64,000 bases of DNA from Pirellulales bacterium (GCA_019636345.1 JAHBXQ010000009.1:1-64000); one strand, 5' to 3'; shown: positions 34,164 to 42,978, numbered from the stretch's first letter. A program made the numbers and translations. The notes: a model not told the origin generated them from the letters alone.

Positions 34164-34249
34164 CAAGGGCGTCCTTTGCTGTGCGGGGCGGGGCGAGCCG
34201 GGAGTATAAGGGATCGCTCGACGATCGGCTATGAGTTCGGCCGGCTAGG

Positions 34250-34372
34250 TCGTGATCCCATTTGCGGCCTTGGGTGGCTGGGGTCGCAGCGCAGCGGAGC
34301 CCCCAGAGGATCTGCTGGGGGCTCACTTCGTTCGACCCCAGCCACCCATCAATTTGGCAAAAGGCATCACGA
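34250..34372. repeat. Nested hairpin repeat, copy 1 (downstream of dnaA)
   Basis: The 76-base core (34272-34347) has perfect 15-base end arms GGGTGGCTGGGGTCG and CGACCCCAGCCACCC, and inner arms GAGCCCCCAG and CTGGGGGCTC. It is flanked by TCGTGAT...ATCACGA (34250 and 34366) and by ATTTGC and GCAAAAGG segments that also pair. The same element recurs at 39876-39998. It could serve as a terminator for dnaA, but its size and repetition point to a small mobile element. Confidence 0.85.
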
Positions 34373-34385
34373 CCCGTCGGGGGGC

Positions 34386-35813
34386 CTACGCCGTGCGCAG
34401 CGCGTTCTCGACGCGACGAATCGCTTCTTCGACCGAGCAAGCCGCGTCGCCGACGGTGATCTCTCCCTCGCGGCGAATCAGTTCGTCGAATCGCTTGTGG
34501 GCCGCGACGACCGTGCTGTGGCTGCGGCGGCCGAAGAAGTCGCCGATCTCGCTCAGCGCGGCGCGGGTGTACTTGCGGGCCAGCCACATCGCCAGCGTGC
34601 GCGGCTCGGAGACCGAGCGGGAGCGGTTGTCGCTCTTGAGCCGCTTCGCCTCGACGCCGAACACTTCGCACACGGCTCGTTGGATGTCGGCCAGCCGAAC
34701 TTGCGGGACGTGTTGCCGGCAGAACTCGCCGAGCGCCTCGGTCGCCAGGTCGACGGTGATCGGCGTCGAGCGGGCCATGCTGGTCGCCACGAGTCGATTG
34801 ATCGCACCGCCCAGTGAACGGGCGCTGCCGACGACCTGTTGGGCGACCAGCTCGAGCACTTCGTCGGCGAGCTCGAGCTTGAGCCGCAGCGAAATGCCGC
34901 GGACGATCGCCAGCCGGGTGGCGTAATCGGGCAAGTCGATCTGCACGGCGAGCCCCGCGGAGATTCTTGCCGCGAGATCGGCGCTGATCGATTGCATTTC
35001 GGCCGGCGACCGGTCGCCGGCGAGAACGATCTGCCCGTCGCGGCGCTGGATGGCGTCGACGGTGTGGAGGAACTCGTCGATCGTGGCTCGCTTGCCGGCG
35101 AAGAACTGCACGTCGTCGACCAGCAGCATTCCCAAGCGGCGATACTTCTCGCGGAAGCTGGGGAGGAGTCGGCGATCGAGGGCCTCCAAGAACTGAGCGG
35201 TGAACTGCTCGGCGGTGACCAGCACGACCCCGCGTCGGCCGTCGTGGCGCAGCGCGTCGTGGGCGGTCGCTTCGAGCAGATGCGACTTGCCGGTTCCCGC
35301 GGCGCCGAACAGGACCAGCGGGGAGTAACGCCCGGGCAGCCGAGCGGCTTCGGCCGCCATGTGCCGCGCCAAGCGATTGCCCGGCCCCTCGACGAACGTC
35401 GCGAAGGTCCAGCGGTCGCTGCGCGGCTTGGGCGCGGGACGTTCCGGCAGGCGGCGCGGCTCGCGCCGCGGGAGGCGCGGTCCGGGGCGCTCGAGCGGCA
35501 ACAGTTCCTGCGTCTCGGCCCCGTCCTGCGCAGCGCCCGCTGCCGCTGCGACCGGCGTCGCGGCGTGCTGCACATGGAGAACGACCGCCGCCTCGGTGCG
35601 GAGGAACTCGCTGCAGCGGGCGACCAACTCGGGCAGCATGCGGCGCTTGATCCACTGCAACTCGGCTCGCGAGACGCACCAGACGTGCAGCGCGGTTTCC
35701 TCGAGCCGCAGCTCGCAGGGGGCGCCGAGCCAGAGGTCGAAGCGTTCGGCGCCCAGGCGCGAGCGAAGGAACTCGCGCATGGCGGACAGCCTGTCCCGAT
35801 CGTCCTTGAACAC
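34386..35813 (-). CDS. dnaA: Chromosomal replication initiator DnaA
   Basis: A DnaA of about 475 residues. Domain I covers residues about 1-85 (FDLWLGAPCEL); domain II is a Pro/Arg-rich linker; the AAA+ domain has Walker A GAAGTGKSHLLEA, Walker B MLLVDDVQFF and sensor-type residues in DLAARISAGLAVQIDLP; domain IV ends with EPRTLAMWLARKYTRAALSEIGDFFGRRSHSTVVAAHK, the DnaA-box-binding signature. It opens replication origins in an ATP-dependent way. The start is uncertain: GTG 35813 keeps a full domain I; ATG 35780 removes 11 residues; no strong ribosome site is visible. The open frame runs far upstream but that part is Arg-rich and unlike DnaA. Confidence 0.93.
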   Translation of the reverse strand: MFKDDRDRLSAMREFLRSRLGAERFDLWLGAPCELRLEETALHVWCVSRAELQWIKRRMLPELVARCSEFLRTEAAVVLHVQHAATPVAAAAGAAQDGAETQELLPLERPGPRLPRREPRRLPERPAPKPRSDRWTFATFVEGPGNRLARHMAAEAARLPGRYSPLVLFGAAGTGKSHLLEATAHDALRHDGRRGVVLVTAEQFTAQFLEALDRRLLPSFREKYRRLGMLLVDDVQFFAGKRATIDEFLHTVDAIQRRDGQIVLAGDRSPAEMQSISADLAARISAGLAVQIDLPDYATRLAIVRGISLRLKLELADEVLELVAQQVVGSARSLGGAINRLVATSMARSTPITVDLATEALGEFCRQHVPQVRLADIQRAVCEVFGVEAKRLKSDNRSRSVSEPRTLAMWLARKYTRAALSEIGDFFGRRSHSTVVAAHKRFDELIRREGEITVGDAACSVEEAIRRVENALRTA

Positions 35814-36295
35814 GTCCTGCTCGCGTGCCAGGCGCTTCGCCGAACGCCCTGCCGCGGCGCCCCGGCGATTCCTGCCGGTGCGAGCGGTGCGTCTCTCGGC
35901 GATGCGCGACCCGATGAAATCGAAAAAGAAGGCGTCGCAATCGCGGCCGGCGTCATCGCCGTCCTCGGTTGCGTCGTCAGCGGCCCCCGTCGTCGCTGAC
36001 TGTCGTCTGTGACGAGCGGCGATTCTAGTGGTGCTAGCACGCCCCGCCCAGCCCTTGACGAACCCCGGCGACGCGTCCCGCGCCGGCGCCCGGTGAGTTG
36101 CTCGGAAAATCGACCGCCGCGCGACGACGGTCGGCGAAAAAAATCTTCGCCGAATCTTCACGGCCAGGTGGATAACGTGTCGGGGCGCTTCGTCGCGCCG
36201 ATTTTCGCGCTTCGTCGGTGCGGAGACGCCTGTTCTGCGGGTCGGGCGCGGGCGACACAGCAACGCGCGACGACGCTGAGATTGTCGCCGAGACG
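35814..36295. other. Upstream region of dnaA
   Basis: 482 bases between the dnaA start and the acetyltransferase stop. It holds one near-consensus DnaA box on the minus strand (TTATCCACC, 36167-36175) and an 8-base hairpin TCGGCGAA/TTCGCCGA (36131-36153) around an A-rich loop. No gene is supported. One box is not enough to call an origin. Confidence 0.55.
36167..36175 (-). promoter_or_regulatory. Single DnaA-box-like site upstream of dnaA
   Basis: The minus strand reads TTATCCACC, one mismatch from TTATCCACA. It lies about 350 bases upstream of the dnaA start, in keeping with DnaA autoregulation. Confidence 0.5.
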
Positions 36296-37228
36296 CTAAC
36301 TCTCGCCCCTGTCGCCGGTTGAGCGCGGCGTGTCTAGACGGGCGTACACGCGCCGACGTTCCCATTCCTGGAACCCGCACGCGCCGTACATGCGCAGCGC
36401 CGGGGCGTTCGCGGCGTCGACCGCAAGCACGACCCGCTCGGCTCCGCCCCGCGCCGCGCAGGACAGCGCGTGCCTGACGATCTGTTCGCCGAGGCCCAAC
36501 CCGCGGAATTCCGGGACGACGCCCATGTAGACGAGTTCCCAGTTGCCGCTTTCGGGGTGCGCGGCCAATAGCAGCACGCCGGCGTCGACCCCGGCGCGGG
36601 TCACGCGAAACCAATGCTCCGGCTCGGGAGTTCCCTGGGCCGCGTAGGACGCCAGCGTGTCGCCCACAGGCCGCGCGCCGTCGAGCGCCGGGCAATCGAG
36701 CGAGCCTTCGTAAGTTCGCTGCAGCAGAGCGGCCAGCCGCTCAGGATCGCGGCCCGCGCCGCCGTGAAACGTCAACGGCGAAGCGTCGCTCGAAACAGGT
36801 TCGGCCCCCTCGATCGCCGGGGCGAAGAGATACGCAAGTTCCGCAAGCAGGGGAAACCCTGCCGGGGGGAGCAATCGGGCAAGCCGCGCATCGCTGAGGC
36901 TTCGCAGCGTCTGCGCGAGCGCGAACCCGCGCCGGTCGACGAAGTGCGCCGCGGCGGCGAGCAGGGCTGCGGCGTGCGGGTCGTCCTCGCCGGGGCCCCA
37001 CACGACCGCCCCGTTGCCGGCTTGCGGCTGAACCCAAACGGCGCCGACGACCAGCGGCCCTTCGTAGGCGACAAGGAGCCCCTCGAGCTGCTCCGCCGCA
37101 GCCCCGCGGAGCGTCTCGACAAGCCCGTCGCGTTCAACCAGCGGCAGAGCGTCGTACAGCACGCGGAGGGCCGCTTCGCGATCGGCCTGGGAGCAGGAGC
37201 GAACGGTTGGCAAAGGGGCGGTGTCCAT
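36296..37228 (-). CDS. GNAT-family N-acetyltransferase
   Basis: A 310-residue protein. The C-terminal GNAT domain is clear: ELVYMGVVPEFRGLGLGEQIVRHAL holds the acetyl-CoA loop (R-G-x-G-x-G), and LAVDAANAPALRMYGACGFQEW is motif B with the usual Ala-Tyr/Asn pattern. The N-terminal half is a second, degenerate GNAT-like region (HFVDRRGFALAQTL), as in tandem acetyltransferases. Substrate unknown. It precedes dnaA in the same direction. Confidence 0.85.
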   Translation of the reverse strand: MDTAPLPTVRSCSQADREAALRVLYDALPLVERDGLVETLRGAAAEQLEGLLVAYEGPLVVGAVWVQPQAGNGAVVWGPGEDDPHAAALLAAAAHFVDRRGFALAQTLRSLSDARLARLLPPAGFPLLAELAYLFAPAIEGAEPVSSDASPLTFHGGAGRDPERLAALLQRTYEGSLDCPALDGARPVGDTLASYAAQGTPEPEHWFRVTRAGVDAGVLLLAAHPESGNWELVYMGVVPEFRGLGLGEQIVRHALSCAARGGAERVVLAVDAANAPALRMYGACGFQEWERRRVYARLDTPRSTGDRGES

Positions 37229-37354
37229 GCCGGCAGGATACTCGAAACCGGCCGAACAGGAACGGGCGGTCGATCAACGGCCGGCGCGGCCGTGCCGGGC
37301 CCGGATCGCCAGACTCCTGCCGGCCGAGGCGAGGTTCGTCCCCAGTCGGCTTGG

Positions 37355-38281
37355 CTACCACAACTGCCGCGGCATGTTGAGGTCGTCGAGTTGATTCTTG
37401 GGGACCCGGCTGCGGGGGAAGAAGGCTCGCCACCCTTGGCTCTTCTCGTCCGATTTCTGGTCGGCGAGGCTCGCCTCGGCTGGCTTGGACGGCGCTTCGG
37501 CTGCGGCCTGAGCCGGCGCCGCGGGGGGGGCGGGGCTTGCCTTCGCCGTCAGCGGAGGGAGCTGCGCCACGATCGGCTTGCCGGTGTCGATCTGCTGCAG
37601 ATCGAGTTCCACCGAGAAACTGTCGTGCGGCGAGCTTTCCCACAATACGGGCGCCGGGCGAGTCCGTAGTTCGCAGATCACGTCCTTGTCGCGGTGGTAC
37701 TGAAACAGTTGCTCGGCCGGGGTGAGCGACGGCTGCCGAGTGAGTCCAAACCGTTGCGTCGCCACCGTGACGATCTGCGTCGTGTCGCCGGTGCGGCCGC
37801 GAAACGTGATCCGCTCGACCCGCCCGGTGGGGCCGAAGTAGTAGGTGAGGGCCCCGGCCAGATCGTGCAACTGGGGGCCGGTGACCAACGGGACGCGGAC
37901 CCCGTACAGGTCGAGCGTGCCGAGGGAGGTCGACTTCCGCGGCCAGCGCTGGTAGACCCACTCCTTGGTGACGTCCATGCGAAAGACGTCGTTGGCCGAG
38001 TAGGTCGGATACCCTTCCAGCGGCGTGCTGACGGGGATAATCTCGGACCCCGGCGCCTTGGGAGGTTCCAAGGTCGGCAAGGGGCGAAGCGGGGGGGCTT
38101 GCGAGAAGGCCCCGCCGGGGCCGGCCAGCGGGAGCAACTCCGGCGTCGCCGGAGCGGCCGAGGAACTGGCGAACGACGGCAGTTTCACGTCGCGGGCCCA
38201 CTCGGGGGCGTTTGACGCAACGTACGGAACCGCCACCGAGGCGGCCAGCAGCGTCGGCATCCGCAAAGCACGCGGGACCAT
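37355..38281 (-). CDS. Planctomycete membrane/secreted protein, DUF6690-like
   Basis: A 308-residue protein of a type I know only from planctomycetes, probably DUF6690. ALRMPTLLAASVAVPYVASNAPEW is one N-terminal hydrophobic anchor, followed by a Pro/Ala-rich stretch (residues about 40-80), a globular region (VFRMDVTKEWVYQRWPRKS, GLTRQPSLTPAEQLFQYHRDKD) and a Pro/Ala-rich C-terminal linker. The start is uncertain: ATG 38281, 38260 and 38359 are all possible and none has a good ribosome site. I do not assign a function. Confidence 0.6.
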   Translation of the reverse strand: MVPRALRMPTLLAASVAVPYVASNAPEWARDVKLPSFASSSAAPATPELLPLAGPGGAFSQAPPLRPLPTLEPPKAPGSEIIPVSTPLEGYPTYSANDVFRMDVTKEWVYQRWPRKSTSLGTLDLYGVRVPLVTGPQLHDLAGALTYYFGPTGRVERITFRGRTGDTTQIVTVATQRFGLTRQPSLTPAEQLFQYHRDKDVICELRTRPAPVLWESSPHDSFSVELDLQQIDTGKPIVAQLPPLTAKASPAPPAAPAQAAAEAPSKPAEASLADQKSDEKSQGWRAFFPRSRVPKNQLDDLNMPRQLW

Positions 38282-38587
38282 GGCAACAGTTCGGCGTCGG
38301 GAGACGGGCGAGCGACAATCAGCAGCGGGGGGCGACGGAGCAACCCCTGAATCGGTCATCGTCCCGCGGGACGTTGGCGACGCAACTGGTTCGACGCGGA
38401 CCGAACCCCTTGCCCGACGCCGGCAACGGGCATTTTCGCATCAGTCGGCAACACCGGATTAAACTCACAGCGATGGATCGAACCGCACGCAGCAACCGCA
38501 GACAAGCGTCGAGGAAGGCGGATTCTGCCAGCTTGCCCTGGCGTCGAGTCCGAGCGTCCACGAATCGCGGGAGAGGTTGATCGCCCC
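38282..38587. other. Divergent intergenic region
   Basis: 306 bases between the DUF6690-like gene and the methyltransferase gene. Apart from GGGAGAGG at 38570, which may serve the methyltransferase, nothing is recognised. Confidence 0.45.
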
Positions 38588-39826
38588 GTGGCTGAGTTCT
38601 CCGATTATTCCTGGTTGACCGGCGCCGAAGCGGCGCGCGTGCTCGCCGACGCGGTCCGGGACGGCCGGCCGCTCCACCAGCGGTTGGCGTCGCTGCGCGG
38701 CGTGATCGGGCCGGTTCGCGCGGGGTTGGTCGTGGAACTCGTCGAGCAACGAGCTCGCGGAGCCGAGAAGTTCGGCCCGCTGGCCGAGCGGCTGTTCGGC
38801 ACGCGGACCCAGTGGGAGCAGGCGACCGACGCCTGGATCGCCCGGTACAAGGCGGCGCGCTTCGCCACGGCAGGGAGCGGGCCGGTCGAGGACTTCTGCA
38901 CCGGCATGGGGGGCGATCTTGTCGCGCTCGCTGAGCGGCGGGCGACAACGGGCTGGGACTTGAGCGAGGCAGCCGTTGCGTTCGCTGAAGCGAATCTCGC
39001 CGCGGTCGGCGCCGAGCGGGGCGCGGTGCGACAGGGGGACGTCGAGGATTGCACGCCGGACGTGTACGGCGCCTGGCACGTCGACCCTGATCGGCGCGTC
39101 GATGGGCGGCGTTCGACGACTCCGGAACTTCACTCGCCGACGCCGGCGACGATCGACCGCTGGCTGGCTGCTTGTCCGCACGGGGCCGTGAAACTCGCCC
39201 CGGCGACGCGACCGCTGGTCGAGTGGATCGAGCGTGCAGAGTGGGAATGGATCAGCCGCGGCCGTGAGTGCCGACAGTTGGTCGCCTGGTTCGGCGATCT
39301 GCGAACCAGCGCCGGGGGAGGGGAGGGGGCTGCCCGGCGCGCGACTCGGGTCGTGCCTCGCGCCGGAGTTGACAGCGCGCTCGCATCCTATGATCACGAA
39401 CTCGCGAGCTTCGCCGCTTCGCCGCAGTCAGCCGAGAATGTCGTCGATGCGCCGCGGCAGTTTGTGTTCGAGCCCGACCCGGCGCTGATCGCCGCGGAAC
39501 TCGTCGGCGCCATGGCGAACGAGCGGGGGTTGGCGACGCTCGGCCCGGGGAGCGTCTATCTCACGGGCGACAAGGCGATCGCATCGCCGCTGTTGGCCGC
39601 GTTCGAGGTCGAGGAGGAGGTCCCGCTGCGAACCGCGGCGGTCGCGAGCCGACTGGCCGAGCGTCGGGTCGGCGTCGTCGAGGTGAAAGTCCGGGGCGTT
39701 GCGCACTCTCCCGAGCAGTTCCGTCGCGCCCTGAAATTGCGCGGCGAGAACACGGCGACGGTGTTCCTGACCCGCATCGGCCGCCGCGAGACGGCGCTTC
39801 TCGCCCGCCGCGTGCCGAGCGACTGA
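38588..39826 (+). CDS. Class I SAM-dependent methyltransferase with THUMP-like C-terminus
   Basis: A 412-residue protein. DFCTGMGGDLVALAERR with WDLSEAAVAFAEANL is SAM motif I and II near residues 100-135. The N-terminal 90 residues are helical, and the C-terminal about 130 residues (from about 280, FEPDPALIAAELVGAMANERGLATLG) look like the THUMP-like domain found in this group. Members are putative RNA or small-molecule methyltransferases. The start is GTG 38588 with GAGAGG about 10 bases upstream, which is longer than usual. On the opposite strand from the previous gene; a repeat element follows the stop. Confidence 0.8.
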   Translation: MAEFSDYSWLTGAEAARVLADAVRDGRPLHQRLASLRGVIGPVRAGLVVELVEQRARGAEKFGPLAERLFGTRTQWEQATDAWIARYKAARFATAGSGPVEDFCTGMGGDLVALAERRATTGWDLSEAAVAFAEANLAAVGAERGAVRQGDVEDCTPDVYGAWHVDPDRRVDGRRSTTPELHSPTPATIDRWLAACPHGAVKLAPATRPLVEWIERAEWEWISRGRECRQLVAWFGDLRTSAGGGEGAARRATRVVPRAGVDSALASYDHELASFAASPQSAENVVDAPRQFVFEPDPALIAAELVGAMANERGLATLGPGSVYLTGDKAIASPLLAAFEVEEEVPLRTAAVASRLAERRVGVVEVKVRGVAHSPEQFRRALKLRGENTATVFLTRIGRRETALLARRVPSD

Positions 39827-39875
39827 TCGCGGCTCTGGGTGAGAAGCACCTCGCGCAAATGGCTGCATCAGGACC

Positions 39876-39998
39876 GTAATACCTTTTGCCAAATTGATGG
39901 GTGGCTGGGGTCGCAGTGCAGCGGAGCCCCCAGGGGATCCCCTGGGGGCTCACCTCGTTCGACCCCAGGCACCCTTCCAAGTGCGCAAATGGTATCAC
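39876..39998. repeat. Nested hairpin repeat, copy 2 (upstream of the first TIM-barrel gene)
   Basis: The 76-base core (39899-39974) is the same length as copy 1 and matches it base for base except for a few changes, in the same orientation. The left flank (GTAATACCTTTTGCCAAATTGAT) matches the reverse complement of copy 1's right flank in 21 of 23 bases, and the right flank (GCAAATGGTATCAC) likewise resembles the reverse complement of copy 1's left flank. The flanks are therefore inverted relative to the core. Confidence 0.85.
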
Positions 39999-40092
39999 TA
40001 CCTGCATCCGTTGCGCCAAGACGCCCGGGCGGCGATTGGCTACAATGCGGCATTCTCGACCAGCCGAGCGCCGTTCGCGGCGAGCACCTGCC

Positions 40093-40962
40093 ATGCGTCT
40101 TGCTTTCAGTTCCAACGCTTACCTGAGCTTCTCGATCGAGGAGACGATCCGCCGGATCGCGGCGATCGGTTATCAGGGGATCGAGCTTCTGGCCGACGTC
40201 CCCCATGCGTGGCCGGCGGGATTGTTGCCCGAGCGGGTCGAATCGATTCGCAGCGCGCTGGACGATGCGCAGCTGACGATTTCGAACGTGAACGCGTTCA
40301 TGATGAACGCGGTCGCCGATCCGCGGCAGCCCTACTGGCACCCCGGGTGGACCGACCCCGATCCCCACTACCGAGCGATTCGCCGCGAGCACACGAAGCG
40401 TTCGCTGCGGTTGGCCGCGGACCTGGGCGCTCCGCACGTGACGACCGAGCCGGGGGGCTTGCTCGCGCCGGGACAAACGCGGGCCGAGGCGACCGCCATT
40501 TTCTACGAGGAACTGATGCCGTGCGTCGAAGTCGCCGAAGCGACGGGCGCGGGGCTGTTGATCGAGCCGGAGCCGGAACTGTTCATCGAGCGGTTCGACG
40601 AGTACCTGGAGTTCGTCGCCCGCGTCGACTCGCCGCGGGTGGGGCTGAACTTTGACGTCGGCCACGCCTACTGCGTCGGCGAGGATCCGCAGGACTGGGT
40701 CGCGCGGATGGCGCCCCACTCGGTTCATTATCACCTGGAGGACATCGCGGCCACCCGGGTCCACCAGCACCTGATCCCGGGGCATGGCGCGATCGACTTC
40801 GCGGCGACGCTGGCCGCGATCGCCGCGACCGGGTATCGCGGGTGGTTGACCGTTGAGTTGTACCCTTACGGCGCCGATCCCGACGGGGCGGCGCGCGAGG
40901 CGAAGCAGTATCTGGACGAAAAGCTCGCCGCGGTTGCGACTTCCCCCCGCATCGTATCGTGA
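40093..40962 (+). CDS. TIM-barrel sugar phosphate isomerase/epimerase (ebo-associated)
   Basis: A 289-residue xylose-isomerase-like TIM barrel. RLAFSSNAYLSFSIEETIRRIAAIGYQGIELLAD is the first barrel unit, LLIEPEPELFIERFDEY and VGLNFDVGHAYCVG hold metal ligands (Glu, Asp, His), and GWLTVELYPYG is the last strand with a Glu. The function of such proteins is isomerisation or epimerisation of a sugar-like substrate. Its stop codon overlaps the start of the UbiA-type gene by four bases, so the two are co-translated. A second barrel protein of the same kind lies two genes downstream. Confidence 0.88.
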   Translation: MRLAFSSNAYLSFSIEETIRRIAAIGYQGIELLADVPHAWPAGLLPERVESIRSALDDAQLTISNVNAFMMNAVADPRQPYWHPGWTDPDPHYRAIRREHTKRSLRLAADLGAPHVTTEPGGLLAPGQTRAEATAIFYEELMPCVEVAEATGAGLLIEPEPELFIERFDEYLEFVARVDSPRVGLNFDVGHAYCVGEDPQDWVARMAPHSVHYHLEDIAATRVHQHLIPGHGAIDFAATLAAIAATGYRGWLTVELYPYGADPDGAAREAKQYLDEKLAAVATSPRIVS

Positions 40963-41945
40963 GTGGTGCGATGAATCGTCGCGAGGCTCACGCCGACGCC
41001 GAAGACCGAGCACTGCGGGCGTCGTCCTCGGCATCGACGGGTCTTGCGGCGACGATGCTCGCGTGGCGTCAACTGCTGCGGCTGGGGAACGTGTTCACGG
41101 CGGCGTCGAACGTGCTGGCGGGGTTCCTGCTGGTGCAACGCGGGTGGTCGCCGGGGGGCGTTCTCGCGGGACTCGTCTTCGCGTCGACGACATTGTACGC
41201 GGCGGGGATGGCGCTCAACGATGCGTACGACGCCGAGGTCGACGCCCGCGAGCGGTCGGAGCGGCCCGTGCCGTCGGGAAGGGTCAGTCGCCATGCGGCG
41301 TTCGCGGTCGGCTGGACGCTGTTGGCCGTCGGCGTCGGGGCGGCGATCGTCGCGTCGCTGGTCTCGGGACTGGTCGCCCCGGCGATTGTCGGCGGATGCT
41401 TGGCGGCGATGATCGTCATGTACGACGCGGGGTTGAAGCGCACCTGGGCCGGGCCCGTAGCGATGGGGTGGTGCCGATTTCTCAACGTGCTGTTGGGGGC
41501 GAGCGTCGCGGCGGACCTGACTGCCGAGCCGGCCGCGTGGAAGTACGCCGCCGCCATCGGGATGTACACGCTCGGGCTGAGCTGCCTCGCCCGCGGCGAG
41601 GCGACCGACCAACGCGACGCGTGGCCGCTGGCGTGGGGCGCCGCGGCGCTGGTCGGCGCCGCGGGAGCGATGCTGGCGATCGCCGACGGATTTGCGTTGG
41701 TCGTGCCGCGGTACGCATGGGGGGCGCTGGTGCTGCTGGCGTTCGCCGGCGTCGGATTGGCTTGGGCGCATGCTGCGCGGGGCGGGATGCAGCGGCGCAT
41801 TCAAGCGGTCGTGGCGCTGCTGCGAGGGTTCGTCGCGCTCGACGCCCTGGCCGCCCTGGCTGCCGCCGGATGGGGCGCCGCGGCGATCGTCTTGGCGCTG
41901 CTTGCGCCGACGATGATCGCTTCCCGCCGGGCGCCGATGACATAA
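40959..41945 (+). CDS. eboC: EboC-like UbiA prenyltransferase
   Basis: A 328-residue UbiA-superfamily membrane protein with about eight to nine hydrophobic helices. LNDAYDAEVDARERSERPVPSGRVSR is the first aspartate-rich motif (N-D-x-x-D-x-x-x-D) and YDAGLKRTWAGPVAMGWCRFLN lies at the second, where the usual D-x-x-x-D is reduced. EboC-type proteins share this shape. The start may be GTG 40959 (overlap with the preceding stop) or ATG 40971. Together with the neighbouring barrel proteins and phosphodiesterase it supports an ebo-type assignment. Confidence 0.82.
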   Translation: MSGAMNRREAHADAEDRALRASSSASTGLAATMLAWRQLLRLGNVFTAASNVLAGFLLVQRGWSPGGVLAGLVFASTTLYAAGMALNDAYDAEVDARERSERPVPSGRVSRHAAFAVGWTLLAVGVGAAIVASLVSGLVAPAIVGGCLAAMIVMYDAGLKRTWAGPVAMGWCRFLNVLLGASVAADLTAEPAAWKYAAAIGMYTLGLSCLARGEATDQRDAWPLAWGAAALVGAAGAMLAIADGFALVVPRYAWGALVLLAFAGVGLAWAHAARGGMQRRIQAVVALLRGFVALDALAALAAAGWGAAAIVLALLAPTMIASRRAPMT

Positions 41946-42035
41946 TCGATCGAGCAAGCGACGCAACCGCTCGGCGGAACCTCGAACTCCCGCCGCTTCC
42001 CGTCAACAATCAAACATCGAACATCAACCATTCCC

Positions 42036-42866
42036 GTGTTGCTCGGCTACAACACCAACGGACTTGCGCATCACAGCCTGCCGGCGGCGCTGGAGTTGCT
42101 TGCTGGGCACGGCTATGAAAGCGTCGCGATCACGCTCGACTGTCACTGTCTCAATCCGTTTGCGGCTGATCATGCGGCGGAGCTTTCGCGGGTCGCCGAG
42201 TTGCTCGCGCAGCACAAGCTGCAGTCGGTCATCGAGACGGGCGCCCGGTTCCTGCTCGACCCGCGGCGCAAGCACCATCCGACGCTGCTGGCGGCGCGCG
42301 CGGGAGATCGGCGGCGGCGGGTCGAGTTCCTGTGCCGGGCGATTGACGTCGCGGCGTCGCTGGGGAGCGGGTGCGTCTCGCTCTGGTCGGGGGCGCCCGA
42401 CGACGATCCGGAGGAGCAGGTCGCTTGGAACCGGTTGTGCGAGGGGCTGGGGTCGGTCTTGGAGTACGCCGAGCAAGTCGGCGTCGACGTCGGCTTCGAA
42501 CCGGAGCCGGGAATGTTCGTCGACCGCATGGACCGCTACGCCGAGCTGCTTGCGCGCCTCGACTCGCCGCGACTCCAACTGACGCTCGACGTCGGCCACT
42601 TGCATTGTCAGGGAGAGACGCCGATCGCCGCGGCGATTCGGCAGTGGAGCGATCGGCTCGTCAACGTCCACATCGAGGACATGCGCGCGGGCGTGCATGA
42701 ACATCTGCGCTTCGGCGAGGGGGAGATGGAGTTCCCGCCGATCATCGCCGCGTTGGCCGAGGTCGGGTACACTGGTCCCCTGCATGTGGAATTGAGTCGT
42801 CACAGTCACGAAGCCCCCGCGGCGGTCGCCCACGCGGTTGCGTTTCTGCGACCGCTCGTCAGTTGA
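42036..42866 (+). CDS. Second TIM-barrel sugar phosphate isomerase/epimerase (EboE-like)
   Basis: A 276-residue xylose-isomerase-like TIM barrel from a GTG start. GYNTNGLAHHSLPAALELLAGHGY is strand one; GFEPEPGMFVDRMDRYAEL and LQLTLDVGHLHCQGETP hold the metal-binding Glu, Asp and His; VHIEDMRAGVHEHLRFGEGEM and PLHVELSRHSHEAP complete the barrel. It is clearly homologous to the first barrel gene but distant, so this is not a recent duplication. EboE of the ebo cluster is a TIM barrel, and this is my best candidate, though it is shorter than the cyanobacterial protein as I remember it. Confidence 0.8.
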   Translation: MLLGYNTNGLAHHSLPAALELLAGHGYESVAITLDCHCLNPFAADHAAELSRVAELLAQHKLQSVIETGARFLLDPRRKHHPTLLAARAGDRRRRVEFLCRAIDVAASLGSGCVSLWSGAPDDDPEEQVAWNRLCEGLGSVLEYAEQVGVDVGFEPEPGMFVDRMDRYAELLARLDSPRLQLTLDVGHLHCQGETPIAAAIRQWSDRLVNVHIEDMRAGVHEHLRFGEGEMEFPPIIAALAEVGYTGPLHVELSRHSHEAPAAVAHAVAFLRPLVS

Positions 42867-42868
42867 AC

Positions 42869-42895
42869 AAGGGGACAGGCGCCCTCGCGGATTGC
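42869..42895. repeat. Half copy of the GGGGACAGGC repeat
   Basis: AAGGGGACAGGC followed by CTCGCGGATTGC, matching the left half of the palindrome at 7714-7791 in 25 of 27 bases. The matching right half is missing, so this copy is truncated or has lost its partner arm. Confidence 0.6.
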
Positions 42896-42978
42896 CGCTT
42901 GCAGTGGGTCGCTTGCCTATTGCGGTTGCAGGTCGCCGTCACAGTCGAAGCGCTCGTTTTTGGATTGAGATTCGCACC

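Noticed and set aside
35814-36295. Chromosomal origin at dnaA
   Set aside because: Only one near-consensus DnaA box and a short A-rich hairpin are visible; a cluster of boxes is expected.
35814-36695. Long N-terminal extension of the dnaA frame
   Set aside because: Arg-rich, unlike any DnaA domain I, and overlapping the GNAT gene; non-coding origin is more likely.
34250-39998. Hairpin repeats as a CRISPR array
   Set aside because: Only two copies, 5.6 kb apart, with palindromic cores and no spacer pattern or cas genes.
40041-40046. TACAAT -10-like sequences at 40041 and 61206 as promoters
   Set aside because: No acceptable -35 at 15-19 bases, and one overlaps a start codon; kept as sequence coincidence.
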